A stretch of DNA of 64,000 nucleotides from Methylobacterium nodulans ORS 2060 (GTDB taxonomy: Bacteria; Pseudomonadota; Alphaproteobacteria; Rhizobiales; Beijerinckiaceae), in contig NC_011894.1 in the NCBI RefSeq assembly GCF_000022085.1, forward strand, positions 1,452,501 through 1,516,500, in the 5' to 3' direction. The translations under genes and the position numbers were made by a program. Below, one piece after another: positions 44,370 through 55,333 of this stretch; positions within the stretch are counted from its first letter, which is position 1, and each line of letters starts with the position of its first letter. A model generated the notes under the pieces. It saw only the letters and a list, made by a program, of their open reading frames with translations. It did no database searches and was not told the origin of the DNA.

Positions 44370-45680
44370 ATGACGTCCTTCGATCGACGCTCGATCCTCA
44401 AGGGAGGGGCCGCCCTCGGCTTCGCCGCGGCCTCCGGCCTCGACGGGTTCGCGCGCGCCTGGGCGCAGGAGAACCAGTGGAAGCCGGAGCCCGGCGCCTC
44501 GCTCAAGCTCTTGCGCTGGAAGCGCTTCATCCCGTCGGAGGACGAGGCTTTCATGCGCCTCGTCGACGCCTTCACCAAGGCGACGGGCGTGCCGGTGAGC
44601 GTCACCAGCGAGTCCTTCGACGACATCCAGCCCAAGGCCTCAGTCGCGGCCAATACGGGCCAGGGTCCCGACATGGTCTGGGGCCTCTACTCCTTCCCGG
44701 CCCTGTTCCCGTCGAAGTGCCTCGAGGTCGGCGACGTCGCGGACTATCTCGGCAAGAAATACGGCGGCTGGGTGCCGGCGGCCGAAGCCTACGGCAAGGT
44801 GAAGGGCAAGTGGATCGCGATCCCGATGGCCTTCAACGGCGGCTACATCAACTACCGCATCTCGGCCGTGCAGAAGGCCGGGTTCAGCAAGGTGCCGGAG
44901 GATCTCGACGGCTTCCTCGAACTCTGCCGGGCCCTGAAGAAGAACAACACGCCGGCCGGATTCGCGCTCGGCCACGCCACGGGTGACGGCAATTCCTGGG
45001 CGCATTGGGCACTCTGGTCGCACGACGCCTACTTGGTCGATGCCAACGAGAAGATCATCATCAACTCGCCGGAAACCGCCAAGGCGCTCGAATACGTCAA
45101 GAACCTCTATCAGACGTTCATTCCCGGCACCGTCTCGTGGAACGATTCCTCGAACAACAAGGCGTTCCTGTCCGGTGAGCTCTACCTGACGAACAACGGC
45201 ATCTCGATCTATGCCGCGGCGAAGACCGAGCGGAAGGACATCGCCGAGGACATGGACCACGCGGTCTACCCGGTCGGCAAGTCCGGCAAGCCGACCGAGT
45301 TCCAGCTCGCCTTCCCGATCCTGGCCTACACCTACACGAAGGCGCCGAACGCCTGCAAAGCCTTCATGGCCTTCGCGCTGGAGGCGCAGAACTACAATCC
45401 GTGGCTGGAAGCGGCGCAGGGCTACCTCTGCCACCCGCTGAACGCCTACGCCAACAACCCGATCTGGACCGCCGACCCGAAGAACAAGGTGTTTCGCGAG
45501 GCCTCGGTCCGCACGCTCGCGGCGGGCGGCCTCGCCCCGGTGAGCGAGAAGGTGGCGGCCGTCCTCGCCGACTTCGTCGTCGTCGACATGTTCGCCGCCT
45601 ACTGCACCGGCCGCGAGGACGTGAAGGGCGCCATCCGCACGGCGGAGCGGCAGGCCCAGCGCATCTTCCGCTCGGCCTGA
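44370..45680 (+). CDS. Sugar ABC transporter substrate-binding protein
   Basis: 436 residues of solute-binding family 1. A Tat/Sec-like leader with DRRSILKGGAALGFAAASG is present; RR suggests Tat export. The mature protein has two lobes with GPDMVWGLYSFPALFPSKCLEV and AMGFALGHATGDGNSWAHWA-like ligand-face segments. The start is the ATG just before MTSFDRRS. It captures a sugar or polyol in the periplasm for the downstream permeases; the ligand is unknown. Confidence 0.9.
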   Translation: MTSFDRRSILKGGAALGFAAASGLDGFARAWAQENQWKPEPGASLKLLRWKRFIPSEDEAFMRLVDAFTKATGVPVSVTSESFDDIQPKASVAANTGQGPDMVWGLYSFPALFPSKCLEVGDVADYLGKKYGGWVPAAEAYGKVKGKWIAIPMAFNGGYINYRISAVQKAGFSKVPEDLDGFLELCRALKKNNTPAGFALGHATGDGNSWAHWALWSHDAYLVDANEKIIINSPETAKALEYVKNLYQTFIPGTVSWNDSSNNKAFLSGELYLTNNGISIYAAAKTERKDIAEDMDHAVYPVGKSGKPTEFQLAFPILAYTYTKAPNACKAFMAFALEAQNYNPWLEAAQGYLCHPLNAYANNPIWTADPKNKVFREASVRTLAAGGLAPVSEKVAAVLADFVVVDMFAAYCTGREDVKGAIRTAERQAQRIFRSA

Positions 45681-45771
45681 CAAGCAGAGGCCGCGGGGAG
45701 GCTCCTCTCCCGCCCGGGAAAGGGGCCGCCCCGCGACCGATCGTTGGACGTCATTTTTTCTGGAGGCGCGC

Positions 45772-46716
45772 ATGGCCGACCTCGCCCTCGACCGTCCGGT
45801 CGCTCCGAGCCAGGAGGGAACCTCCGCCTGGAGCCGGTTGCGCGCCAGCCGCGGCTGGCTCGGCTTCTGGTTCATGCTGCCGGCGGCGCTGATCCTGATC
45901 CTCTTTCTCGCCTACCCGCTGGTGAAGGGCATCTGGCTGTCCTTCACCGACACGCGGATCGGCCGGGGCGGGGCGTATGTCGGGGTCGAGAACTACGAAT
46001 GGCTGTGGGACGACAGCGTCTTCTGGCTCTCGGTGTTCAACACGCTGCTCTACACCGTCATCGCCTCCGTGGCGAAGTTCGGGATCGGCCTCTACCTCGC
46101 CCTCCTCCTCAACAAGCGCCTGCCCTTCAAGGCACTGATCCGCTCGATCGTGCTGATCCCCTTCGTGGTGCCGACCGTGCTCTCGGCACTCGCCTTCTGG
46201 TGGATCTTCGACAGCCAGTTCTCGATCATCTCGTGGTCGCTGCGCCATCTCGGGCTCCTCGACCACAACATCGACTTCCTGGGCGACCCGAACTGGGCGC
46301 GCGCCTGCGTGATCTTCGCCAATATCTGGCGCGGCGTGCCCTTCATCGCGATCACGCTGCTCGCCGGGCTGCAGACCGTGTCGCCCTCCCTCTACGAGGC
46401 GGCAACGATCGACGGGGCGACGCCCTGGCAGAACTTCCGCCACATCACCTTCCCGCTGCTCACCCCGATCATCGCTGTCGTGATGACCTTCTCGGTGCTG
46501 TTCACCTTCACCGACTTCCAGCTGATCTGGGCCATGACCCGCGGCGGGCCGGTGAACGCCACGCACCTGATGGCGACGCTGTCCTACCAGCGTGGCATTC
46601 TCTCGGGCAGCCTCGGCGAGGGGGCGGCGATCGCCACCGCCATGGTGCCCTTCCTGATGCTGGCGATCGCGATCTCGTGGTTCGGCCTGCAGAACCGCAA
46701 GTGGCAATCGGGCTGA
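45772..46716 (+). CDS. Sugar ABC transporter permease 1
   Basis: 314 residues with six membrane helices. The cytoplasmic EAA loop is EAATIDGATPWQNFRHITFPLL, which contacts the ATPase. MalF/UgpA type, forming a heterodimer with the next gene product. Confidence 0.93.
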   Translation: MADLALDRPVAPSQEGTSAWSRLRASRGWLGFWFMLPAALILILFLAYPLVKGIWLSFTDTRIGRGGAYVGVENYEWLWDDSVFWLSVFNTLLYTVIASVAKFGIGLYLALLLNKRLPFKALIRSIVLIPFVVPTVLSALAFWWIFDSQFSIISWSLRHLGLLDHNIDFLGDPNWARACVIFANIWRGVPFIAITLLAGLQTVSPSLYEAATIDGATPWQNFRHITFPLLTPIIAVVMTFSVLFTFTDFQLIWAMTRGGPVNATHLMATLSYQRGILSGSLGEGAAIATAMVPFLMLAIAISWFGLQNRKWQSG

Positions 46717-46728
46717 GGGAGATCCGCC

Positions 46729-47607
46729 ATGGCTCAGGCGACCGCCGATCATTCCGAGGGGATGGCCTATCTCGAGACGCTGCCGCGCCGGCTCGTGACG
46801 GTCTACCTGCCCCTCACGATCATCCTCGTGGTGCTGCTCTTCCCGTTCTACTGGATGGCGCTGACCTCCATCAAACCGGACGATCAGCTCATCGACATGG
46901 AGACCTACAACCCGTTCTTCGTGGTGTCGCCGACGCTCAAGCACATCACGAAGCTGCTGTTCGAGACGCAGTACCCGCTGTGGCTGTGGAACACGATGCT
47001 GGTCTCGGTGGCCGCGACCGTGCTGTCGCTGTTCGCGAGCGTGCTGGCCGCCTACGCCATCGTGCGCATCCGCTACCGCGGCGCGGCGGCCGTGGGCGGC
47101 GCGATCTTCCTCGCCTATCTGGTTCCGCCCTCGATCCTGTTCATCCCGCTCGCCACCATCATCCAGGCCTACGGGCTGTTCGACTCGCCGCTCGCCCTGA
47201 TCCTGGTCTACCCGACCATCCTGATCCCGTTCTCGACCTGGCTCCTGATGGGCTACTTCAAGACCATTCCGTACGAGCTGGAGGAATGCGCCCTCATCGA
47301 CGGGGCCGGGCGCTGGCAGATCCTGACCCGGATCATCCTGCCGCTGGCGGTGCCGGGCCTGATCTCGGCGGGCATCTTCTCGCTGACCCTGTGCTGGAAC
47401 GAGTTCATCTACGCGCTCACCTTCCTCTCCTCGACCCCGAACAAGACGGTGCCGGTGGCGGTGGTGAGCGAGTTCGTGGACGGCGACATCTATCGCTGGG
47501 GCTCGCTGATGGCGGGCGCGCTGGTCGGCTCGCTGCCCCTCGTCATCCTGTACTCGTTCTTCGTCGAGCACTACGTCTCGGCGATGACCGGGGCGGTGAA
47601 GGAATAG
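46729..47607 (+). CDS. Sugar ABC transporter permease 2
   Basis: 292 residues, six helices, MalG/UgpE type. EAA loop [27 protein letters not shown] is intact. It starts 12 bases after the first permease and completes the CUT1 importer. Confidence 0.93.
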   Translation: MAQATADHSEGMAYLETLPRRLVTVYLPLTIILVVLLFPFYWMALTSIKPDDQLIDMETYNPFFVVSPTLKHITKLLFETQYPLWLWNTMLVSVAATVLSLFASVLAAYAIVRIRYRGAAAVGGAIFLAYLVPPSILFIPLATIIQAYGLFDSPLALILVYPTILIPFSTWLLMGYFKTIPYELEECALIDGAGRWQILTRIILPLAVPGLISAGIFSLTLCWNEFIYALTFLSSTPNKTVPVAVVSEFVDGDIYRWGSLMAGALVGSLPLVILYSFFVEHYVSAMTGAVKE

Positions 47608-47746
47608 GCGGGCGCCTCATGCGGAGGGCGCAATCCGTTGCGGCGCCAAGCGCCCTTTCGCCCGTCTGGTCACCGTATTACATGGCGGGCTGGCCCTGCC
47701 TCCGGGGCGGGCCTGCAAAGAAAACGTGACAAGGCCCTTATCCGCC

Positions 47747-49159
47747 ATGGCTCCGCGCACCCTCTACGACAAGATCTGGGACGACCACGTCGTCGATCGT
47801 CAGCCGGACGGCACCTGCCTCCTCTACATCGACCGTCACCTCGTGCACGAGGTGACCTCCCCCCAGGCCTTCGAGGGGCTTCGGCTCGCCGGGCGCCGGG
47901 TGCGCCATCCGGAGAAGACGCTCGCGGTGGTGGACCACAACGTCCAGACCTCGGACCGCAGCTTCGGCATCGAGGATCCGGAGAGCCGCACGCAGATCGA
48001 GACGCTGGCCGCGAATGTGCGCGAGTTCGGCATCGAGTATTACGACGCCCTCGACCGGCGGCAGGGCATCGTCCACATCATCGGCCCCGAGCAGGGCTTC
48101 ACCCTGCCCGGCCAGACGATCGTGTGCGGCGATTCCCACACCTCGACGCACGGCGCCTTCGGGGCGCTGGCGCACGGTATCGGCACCTCGGAGGTGGAGC
48201 ACGTGCTCGCCACCCAGACGCTGATTCAGAAGAAGGCCAAGAACATGCGGGTGACGGTGGACGGCAGGCTGCCGCCCGGCGTCACCGCCAAGGACATCAT
48301 CCTGGCGATCATCGGTGAGATCGGCACCGCGGGCGGCACCGGCCACGTGCTGGAATATGCCGGCGAGGCGATCCGGAGCCTTTCGATGGAGGGCCGGATG
48401 ACGATCTGCAACATGTCGATCGAGGGCGGCGCCCGCGCCGGGCTGGTGGCTCCCGACGAGACCACCTTCGCCTACGTGAAGGACCGCCCGAAGGCGCCGA
48501 AGGGCGCGGCCTTCGACCGCGCCCGCGCCTATTGGGAGAGCCTCGCCACCGACGAGGGCGCCCATTTCGACCGCGAGGTGCGGCTCGACGCGGCGAATCT
48601 GCCCCCGATCGTGACCTGGGGCACGAGCCCCGAGGACGTGATCTCGGTGCAGGGCCGGGTGCCGGATCCGGCGGCGATCGCCGACGAGAACGTCCGCCGC
48701 TCGAAGGAGCAGGCGCTCGCCTATATGGGCCTCGCGCCGGGGCAGAAGATCACCGAGATCGGCCTCGACCGGGTGTTCATCGGCTCCTGCACCAACGGCC
48801 GCATCGAGGATCTGCGCGTCGTCGCCAAGATGGTGGAGGGCCGGAAGGTCCACCCGAACGTGAGCGCCATGGTGGTGCCAGGGTCGGGGCTGGTGAAGCA
48901 GCAGGCTGAAGCCGAGGGCATCGCCAAGGTGCTGATCGAGGCGGGTTTCGACTGGCGCGAGCCGGGCTGCTCGATGTGCCTTGGCATGAACGCCGACCGC
49001 CTGAAGCCGCAGGAGCGCTGCGCCTCGACCTCGAACCGCAACTTCGAGGGCCGCCAGGGTCACAAGGGCCGCACGCATCTCGTCTCCCCGGCGATGGCGG
49101 CTGCCGCGGCAGTGGCCGGCCATTTCGTCGACATCCGCGAGTGGCCGCGCTCCGCGTGA
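47747..49159 (+). CDS. leuC: 3-isopropylmalate dehydratase large subunit
   Basis: 470 residues of the aconitase family. [4Fe-4S] ligands are in GSCTNGR and in [11 protein letters not shown] (two Cys). N-terminal [12 protein letters not shown] and [26 protein letters not shown] are LeuC signatures. It isomerises 2- to 3-isopropylmalate in leucine biosynthesis with LeuD, which is not adjacent. The ATG (MAPRTLYDK) is preferred over an upstream GTG. Confidence 0.96.
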   Translation: MAPRTLYDKIWDDHVVDRQPDGTCLLYIDRHLVHEVTSPQAFEGLRLAGRRVRHPEKTLAVVDHNVQTSDRSFGIEDPESRTQIETLAANVREFGIEYYDALDRRQGIVHIIGPEQGFTLPGQTIVCGDSHTSTHGAFGALAHGIGTSEVEHVLATQTLIQKKAKNMRVTVDGRLPPGVTAKDIILAIIGEIGTAGGTGHVLEYAGEAIRSLSMEGRMTICNMSIEGGARAGLVAPDETTFAYVKDRPKAPKGAAFDRARAYWESLATDEGAHFDREVRLDAANLPPIVTWGTSPEDVISVQGRVPDPAAIADENVRRSKEQALAYMGLAPGQKITEIGLDRVFIGSCTNGRIEDLRVVAKMVEGRKVHPNVSAMVVPGSGLVKQQAEAEGIAKVLIEAGFDWREPGCSMCLGMNADRLKPQERCASTSNRNFEGRQGHKGRTHLVSPAMAAAAAVAGHFVDIREWPRSA

Positions 49160-49247
49160 GCGAATTCGGCGGCGGGCCGCGTTTCACCGTTGACGCTGAG
49201 CCTGCCGCCCACTAAACGATCCCCACCGCGGCGCTCCGGCGCCTCGG

Positions 49248-49332
49248 GCCCAGGTGGCGGAATTGGTAGACGCGCTGGTTTCAGGTACCAGTGGTGCAAG
49301 CCGTGGAGGTTCGAGTCCTCTCCTGGGCACCA
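49248..49332 (+). tRNA. tRNA-Leu (anticodon CAG)
   Basis: An 85-base cloverleaf. Acceptor stem GCCCAGG/CCTGGGC; D-arm TGGCGGAATTGGTAGACGCG; anticodon stem CTGGT/ACCAG around TTCAGGT; long class II variable arm; T-arm GGAGG-TTCGAGT-CCTCT; encoded CCA. The 3' end marks the edge of an island. Confidence 0.97.
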
Positions 49333-49399
49333 ACACCGATCTAAGGTGTTGAGCCGGAAAAGCTCTCAGCAGGATCAGGCAGTTAGGGCTATCCGGGTG

Positions 49400-49900
49400 G
49401 TACACACGGGTGGTGCAAATGGCCCTCCGAATGCCCCGTCCTTGGAAGCACCTCGAGACCGGCACCTACTATTCGATCCCGAGGCAGGATCGCTCAAAAG
49501 CGCGAGCGCCGAACGGACCGTCCCACTCCATTCCACCCTGCTCAAAGTCGGCTTCCTGGAGTTTGTGCGCGGGGTCGGGACGGGCCCCCTGTTCCCGGAA
49601 CTGCGGCCCGACAAGTTTGGCCGCCGGGGTGGCAACGGCACAAAAATCCACGGCCCCTGGGTGAGGAAGCTCGGCATCACGGACAGTCGGATTCAGCCCA
49701 ACCACGCGTGGCGGCATCGATTCAAAACCCTCGCACGACACCACGAACTGGGGACCGACATGGTGGATGCCATCGTCGGGCACGCCCGACGCACGGTGGC
49801 AGGCAGCTACGGCGAATTCCCGCTCACGGCTCTGAAGCGTGAGATCGAGAAGATCCCGGATTTGCTCGCCGCGTGTCAGCTATCCGTGCATCGGGGCTGC
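49400..49900 (+). pseudogene. Tyrosine-recombinase (integrase) C-terminal relic
   Basis: After the tRNA, an open frame gives SASAERTVPLHSTLL, then GPLFPEL, then NHAWRHRFKTLARHHELGTDMVDAIVGHARRTVAGSYG. This is the catalytic half of a phage-type integrase, with the Arg-His cluster and C-terminal His and Tyr. The N-terminal half and a proper start are lacking, and the frame runs through the tRNA itself. It is a remnant of the enzyme that presumably inserted the island. Confidence 0.7.
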
Positions 49901-50104
49901 GAGCCAGGTTCGACTCACGCCGGAATGTCCCGCATCTCAAGCGAATGGCTGGGGTACAGTAGCTACGAGCGGCGCGTGGACTCTGCCTCGCCTTCAGGTT
50001 CGTAATCCCGACGCCCGTGACGGCGGAGTTAGGCACCGACGGTTCTGAGGATGCTCCCGAAGGCGCCAGCACCCGACAGGGGAGGGCATCATCGACGCGG
50101 CCGT

Positions 50105-51705
50105 TCAGCGCCCGCTCAATGCCGAGGCGGTGTTCTTCGCAATCCAGACCGCAACCGGGATCTCAGCCAGGGGACGTTCGCCAAGCAGTTCGCGGGCAAC
50201 GAGGGCAAAGCCGATCCACGCCTCACCCTCGACCTGATCCTGCGCTGTCTTCGCCGTCCAGGCGAGCAACTCGGCCCAACGTGCACGCCGTGCGGGAAGA
50301 ACCTGGTGCAGCACCGCCTCCTGCTGCTGGGTTTTGCTGCGTCCCGAACTCACCGCAGCATGGGCGGCCTGGTCCTGTTCGAACCAGGATTGCAGGAAGG
50401 TATAGGCCTTCGGCCAACGCTTCGAGGCAGTGAGCGCTGCCGTGACCGCCTTCGCGGACTGACGCTCGGCGGGCACCACGTCGAGGAGTTGCGCCACGAG
50501 CGTCTCGGCATCCAGGCGCTCGGGCCGGACCTGCATCAGGCCGACGGCTTCAAGAAACTGCACAAGGCCGAAGGGGGCGGCTCGCGTCGGTCCAGCCCCA
50601 CGGCGAGGCCATGCGACACGGCGATTTGGAGGATCTCGGGCGAGGCGTCGAAGGGATCGAGCACGTGCCCGATCTCGGCCAGGAGCTGATCGGCCTCTCG
50701 CCGGCTGAGATTCTCCTGCACCCAGGCGTTACGCACGCCGAAGCCGTGCTTCACCAGAAGTGAGGCGAGCGCGAGTTTGCGGCCACGCTTCAGCGGGACA
50801 AAGAAGCTCTGCGCGCCGGCACCGTCGCAGCTTGAGGCGATCACCGCATTGATCTGCGCTGTCGCCTTGGTGGCGGGCAAAGCGCCACGCTGGCGGCAGG
50901 CTCGCACGGCAACGTCGAGGCTCGCCTGCACGAGCTCCGGCAGCCATGGCCGCATCAGCACCATGCGCTCGGTGCTCTCTGCAGAGACGAGCCCGCGTGC
51001 AGCAGCGGCGGCGAGGGCCTTTGCGGTTTGCTGGCTTACGGTCGGGCTCGGGTCCAGCAGCCAACCGAGGGCCGCCTCACGCATCGCGGGCACATCCGAG
51101 GTGATGAGCGAGCCGACGATTACGCCCCGCTGCTCGTCCGGGAAGGCGGCCAGCTGCTCGGACAGCTGCGCTTGAATGAGGAATGGATCGTGACCGAGGG
51201 CCTCGGCCAGGGCCGTGTAATGCGCGGCGATGTCCTCAGGGTTAAGGGGCGTGCTGTGCGCGGCCGCTTGCTCCGAAAGGGCTGCCGTGAGGCTGCGCAG
51301 ATCATTCCCAAGGTCGAGCTTGGCGGTGGCAAACTGCTGAGCCAGCGCCATCAGCAGCTCCGGCGATAGCTGACCGGCCTCCGCCGCCTCGATGAGGGCG
51401 CGCTTCACCTCGGCGATGAGCTCCGCGGCGGGGCCATGGGCATCGGCCTCCAGCGCCATGCGAGCCTCCGCGAGCGCCTGCCCGATCATGAAGAGGAAGG
51501 CGTCACACAGGCTGTCGTTCGGGCACTTCTTCGCTGATTCAGCTATGAGCAGATCGAGGAGGATCAGGACCGCGCCGGCACTCTCAGACAGGGCAGCGCC
51601 AACTGCTTGCAGGCCCGAGCTCACCTGTCCGCGACGGAGATCGCCAGCGACGAGTTTGGCAAGCTGAAGCAAGCCGGCGCGTGGCGTGTTCGTCTTCACC
51701 GGCAT
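50105..51705 (-). pseudogene. Large helical protein of unknown family, frameshifted
   Basis: Two minus-strand frames read as one protein of about 533 residues. The first (51705 to 50536) ends ALDRREPPPSALC-like; the second continues at PFGLVQFLEAVGLMQV. The join falls in a GGGGG run (50573-50577), so one base was lost or gained there. The protein is almost entirely amphipathic helices with HEAT-like units (TSDVPAMREAALGWLLDPSPTV). No signal peptide. Family not recognised. Confidence 0.6.
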
Positions 51706-51957
51706 CGGACAGGCGACCTCAACAGCGTAGGCTCATCGGCACCAGAAATGGGCCTTGATCAACCTTCATCGATGGCGGAATCGCCCGTGTCGATAGCGGG
51801 ACGCGATTGCTGTTGACCAACACTTTTGAGGTAGGCCGCTCGGCGGCTCGCGCATGCGGGTCTACCGGCTGCATCAGGAGGGTTAGGGCTACGGTCTGCT
51901 GTCGCTTGAACCCTCTGTGCAGGCTTGCGTTTTCCGCCTTTCGCGCGAGGGCGAGCG

Positions 51958-52500
51958 ATGCTGAGCGGCACGCAATGGGCGCTGCTGGAGCCGCCGATCG
52001 AAGAGGGCCGGCCCAAGAGCAAAACCCCGCCCGAAGATCTACGCCGGACCATCTCGGCCACCCTCTGGCGGCATGAGAATGGCGCCAAACGGCGCACCAT
52101 TCCGGAGGATCTCGGTCCCTGATGGCGCGCGGCCCGATTCGGCCGGCCGCGCAATCGCCTTCCGGATCGCGCCGGGTCAGGCGCATGCACGGCCTCACGC
52201 CATTCCGCTCCTGGACCAGATGCCGGGTGTGCCGCTCTGGGTGATGGCCGACCGCGGGTACCAGCAATCGCTTTCGCCTGCACCGCTGGAGGCGGGGGGC
52301 ACGTGTGGCTATCCTGTCGCAGCGTCATGAGGCGCCGGTCGCCTGCCCCGCTTGGATCGACACCAATCCCAGCCACGACGAGCTGCTCTGGGCTCGGCTC
52401 AAGGAATGGCGAGCCGTGGCCGCCCGCTCCGACAAGACCGCCTCAAGCTTCCTCGGCGTGCTTTGCCTCGCCGCCACGATCGACTGCCTCAAGTGACGGC
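51958..52500 (+). pseudogene. Decayed IS5-family transposase
   Basis: Pieces in several frames match an IS5-type transposase: GTQWALLEPPIEEGRPKSKTPPEDLRRTISA with KRRTIPEDLGP (51958-52122), then PGQAHARPHAIPLLDQMPGVPLWVMADRGYQ, then ILSQRHEAPVACPAW and HDELLWARLKEWRAVAARSDKTASSFLGV. Frame changes and missing segments show it is inactive. Terminal repeats were not found. Confidence 0.75.
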
Positions 52501-52570
52501 AGACCGTAGAGGCCGTGGCGGCCAACTCCTCGCGGGCCATTCGACGGCAGTGTGACCGAACGAGGAGCAA

Positions 52571-52999
52571 CTACCAGAAGTACGGCCCGTATCCGAGGCG
52601 CGGGCCAAACCCGAAGCCGACCGGACGAAATGGCGGGTAGACGTTCGGGCCATCGACAAAGTGCCGGCGGAAGGGCGGCCCATAGGCGTAGGGCGGCGGA
52701 TCATCGTCGAACGGCTCAACGACCACCTCGCGCACCACGGGCGGCGGACGGTAGATCACGGGTCGCTCGATCACCACCTCGCGAACGATCCGACGCGTCC
52801 GGTAGACGGGCCGCTCGACGATGACCTCACGCACGAGGCGGCGGGGGCGATAGGTTGCGCGATAACGCAGCACCGGCCGGGCGCGGTAGATCCTGTAGCC
52901 GGAGCCGGCCGGTTCGTCGGCGCTGGCCGGCGCAGTGCTGGATGCCAGTCCTGCGCTGAGGGCGAGCGCGGCCGCGAGCATGGAGGCGATGGGCTTCAT
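52571..52999 (-). CDS. Exported protein with VREV-ERPV repeats
   Basis: 142 residues. A signal peptide (MKPIASMLAAALALSAGLASSTAPASA) is followed by three imperfect repeats around VREVIVERPVYRTRRI, VREVVIERPVIYRPPP and VREVVVEPFDDDPPP, then a Gly/Pro/Tyr/Phe-rich tail. Such Arg- and aromatic-rich exported proteins are found in Methylobacterium and Bradyrhizobium. Function unknown. Confidence 0.65.
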   Translation of the reverse strand: MKPIASMLAAALALSAGLASSTAPASADEPAGSGYRIYRARPVLRYRATYRPRRLVREVIVERPVYRTRRIVREVVIERPVIYRPPPVVREVVVEPFDDDPPPYAYGPPFRRHFVDGPNVYPPFRPVGFGFGPRLGYGPYFW

Positions 53000-53373
53000 T
53001 TCGGTCCCCTGCAGAGCGCGAGCTCACGCCGTTCGACGCCTGCGCAACGTTCTACGCTCAAGCTTACGCTGGAGGGTGCCAGAGGGTTCCCGGCCGCAAC
53101 GCGTGGCGCGCGGTTCGCGGCGGTTCGGGCAGCTGCTCGGCGCCTTCGCAGGCTGTGTCGCTGCTTTCTTCGTCAGGCGCCATGTGCTGGTTGGCCAGGG
53201 CTGACCGAACTGGACTTTCCCCACGCCCAGGACCGCGCCTGGCCTTGTCATCTACACCGCCCTAATCGGTTTGTGTGTTGCTGCCGGGCTATGTCACCGG
53301 CGCCCACGGCAGCCTCGGGACCGTGTCGCTCCTGCAGACCACCCAATCTCGCCCTCGCCAGCAGCGGGCCACA
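53000..53373. other. Intergenic region, nothing identified
   Basis: No gene, RNA or repeat was recognised in this stretch between the exported repeat protein and the membrane-anchored protein. Confidence 0.4.
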
Positions 53374-54558
53374 TCAAAGACGGGCCTCGACGACCCTGCC
53401 GGTACGGTCGAGAACGCAGATCATGGTCGCTTCGCGAACTTCTGAGCCGAGAAAGCGGTCATAGGTGATGCGAACGTGAACCGGCGCTGAGAGCCGCCCA
53501 CTTCGGGCTCGTCGGTCCTGTCCGGCAGACACAACCTCGACCTGACGCGCGCCACTACGGAATGCCTCACTCTCAACGGCTTGCCGGCAAGCCGCCACCA
53601 CGCGGTTCCGACCGGGGCTGGCTTCCAACGGCTTGCTGACAGCGGCAAGGGCTGATGAGGTGCCGCGCACGAACCCGGCGCCGAGCGAGAAGGTGACGGA
53701 CGTCTCACCACTGCTTGCTGCCGGTGATGAGACGTCCTGCAGAGCCGATGGCAAAGTGAAGCCTGACGCGTCGGCCGGCCTCTCTGCGGGCGCGCTGCGC
53801 CGTTCAGCCCGATGCACCTTCGTCGTCGACCCACCCACGGCCGGGGTGTCCAGGCTGTTCCATGCGTCTCGGGCTCCCGTTTGAGCCGTTTCCGCCCTCC
53901 CGTGAGTTGTGGCGGTCGTCAGCTCTTCCGGAGCTGCGGTGGAACGCAGGGTCGGCAGGTCGGTTGCCCTGCTTGCTTCGGCGGCTGAGTCAGGCTGCTC
54001 GGCCGCAGGAGCTTGGGTGTCGGCTGCCCCGGTGCTGGAGGCAGTCCCTCCGTTCAGCCGAAGCGCGCCGATCGATGTCACGGTTTCCGGGATCATCGTG
54101 GATGGGGCGGCGCTGGTTTCGTCCAAGCTCGCCCGGAGTGGGGGCTCGGACACGGGGACTTCCTTGGCCGTACTCGCTGCCGGGTCATTCCGCGCAATTC
54201 GCGCGGATGTTTCGTCGGGCCGGGACTGCGGCTCAGCAGACGGTGGCTCCCCCGGCTGAGCCGGCAGGGAATTCGAAGCGACATCCATCGACGGCCGCAT
54301 CGTCCCATCTGCGGCCGCCATGGGCGCAGTCGAACTCCAGTCGTGGATCAGGAGAACCGTCCCGGTTACTGCAATGGTCAGAGCCGTGCCGGCAGCGACA
54401 AGGGTGTGAAGACGCCAGCGGGGGCCATGTAGTTCTGCACAGGATCTCAGAGGGCCTGGTGCCAGCGCGCGGCGCCCGCGGACATGGTGTGCCCACTGTG
54501 TCCTGATGGACAAATGCCCTGGGACGGCCCGTCCACGGCTCCTCCGCATCCTGCTCAT
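53374..54558 (-). CDS. Single-helix membrane-anchored protein with disordered linker
   Basis: 394 residues from ATG MSRMRRSRGRAV. A cytoplasmic basic head is followed by one membrane helix (LHTLVAAGTALTIAVTGTVLLIHD). A long Ser/Ala/Pro/Glu linker follows (about residues 80-310). A small C-terminal domain completes the protein (RVVAACRQAVESEAFRSGARQVEVVSAG … VHVRITYDRFLG … TMICVLDRTGRVVEARL). The layout resembles TonB-like or envelope proteins but no family is recognised. GC and codon use are lower than in the chromosomal part. Confidence 0.6.
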   Translation of the reverse strand: MSRMRRSRGRAVPGHLSIRTQWAHHVRGRRALAPGPLRSCAELHGPRWRLHTLVAAGTALTIAVTGTVLLIHDWSSTAPMAAADGTMRPSMDVASNSLPAQPGEPPSAEPQSRPDETSARIARNDPAASTAKEVPVSEPPLRASLDETSAAPSTMIPETVTSIGALRLNGGTASSTGAADTQAPAAEQPDSAAEASRATDLPTLRSTAAPEELTTATTHGRAETAQTGARDAWNSLDTPAVGGSTTKVHRAERRSAPAERPADASGFTLPSALQDVSSPAASSGETSVTFSLGAGFVRGTSSALAAVSKPLEASPGRNRVVAACRQAVESEAFRSGARQVEVVSAGQDRRARSGRLSAPVHVRITYDRFLGSEVREATMICVLDRTGRVVEARL

Positions 54559-55132
54559 CGACACAACTCCCGAGCATTCCGAGAATGGTTGAGCGAGAGG
54601 GGATCGAGCGTTTGAGGCTGAATCAAGGCAGCCTAAGACTTCAGGCTTAGTCCGCTGCTCTACCCCAAGCTGTTTTGCTGTGGCCGCTTCGCTGAGGCGC
54701 GTTGAGGGTGTGCGGAGAGGGCAAGATACGAGCCGGGCTGACCCGTGAGGCGGTAGACTGAGCGGACCAATGCCTGAGACGGTACCGCGGCCGTTTCGCA
54801 CCGCCACGCCCAGGGCCAACCGGTCTCGATCGGGCAGCGCACCGCGCGTGAACTCGCGGAGGACCCCACCGCCTCATCTCGGACAGCGTCAAGGCCGGGA
54901 AGCTCCTGGCCCTCTGGCGAGACTTGCCCGGGTTCATCGAGTCTTTCGCCGTGCTGATTTCCGCGCTTGCGGATGAGACCGCGCAGGTCGGTGATCGGCC
55001 GGTCCAGATCGCGGCGAGAGACGCCGCCGATGCGCTGCTTGCGCTGGCGACCCCGGCGAGGATGGCCGCGATTGAACCACGCCCGTGGTCAAGACTTACT
55101 GCGTAGGTGTGCCGGCGCGCGAGGAGGCAATG
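54559..55132. other. Intergenic region, possible gene relic
   Basis: A plus-strand stretch around 54880-55100 encodes a plausible helical segment (KAGKLLALWRDLPGFIESFAVLIS) without a good start or ribosome site. It may be a degraded gene. Nothing else was identified. Confidence 0.3.
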
Positions 55133-55333
55133 ATGTCGGAGAAGGCTCAGACGCGGGTGATCACTTTTCTAGGGCGGGGCTGCGCTGAGCTTCATGGCGA
55201 CGAGATCCACCTGAAGATTTGCCCTCACTGTTCGCAGTGGAATTCACCGGCCGCATCGCACACGTCCCGCTGCGAGTGGTGCGGGTACGAACCGTCCCTT
55301 GAGCACGCCCAACCTGCGTCGGATGGGTCCTAA
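55133..55333 (+). CDS. Small zinc-ribbon-like protein
   Basis: 66 residues. Two CxxC pairs, CPHC and CEWC, spaced by 14 residues, suggest a zinc ribbon. GAGGAGG lies just upstream of tandem ATGs; the second gives proper spacing. Function unknown, perhaps nucleic-acid binding. Confidence 0.6.
   Translation: MSEKAQTRVITFLGRGCAELHGDEIHLKICPHCSQWNSPAASHTSRCEWCGYEPSLEHAQPASDGS

Noticed and set aside
45751..47571. Long minus-strand frame opposite the two permeases
   Set aside because: Antisense shadow rich in His, Gln and Glu; permease EAA loops on the plus strand are unmistakable.
53421..53834. Alternative minus-strand frame inside the membrane-anchored protein gene
   Set aside because: Overlaps a longer frame with a membrane helix and a conserved-looking end; composition is shadow-like.
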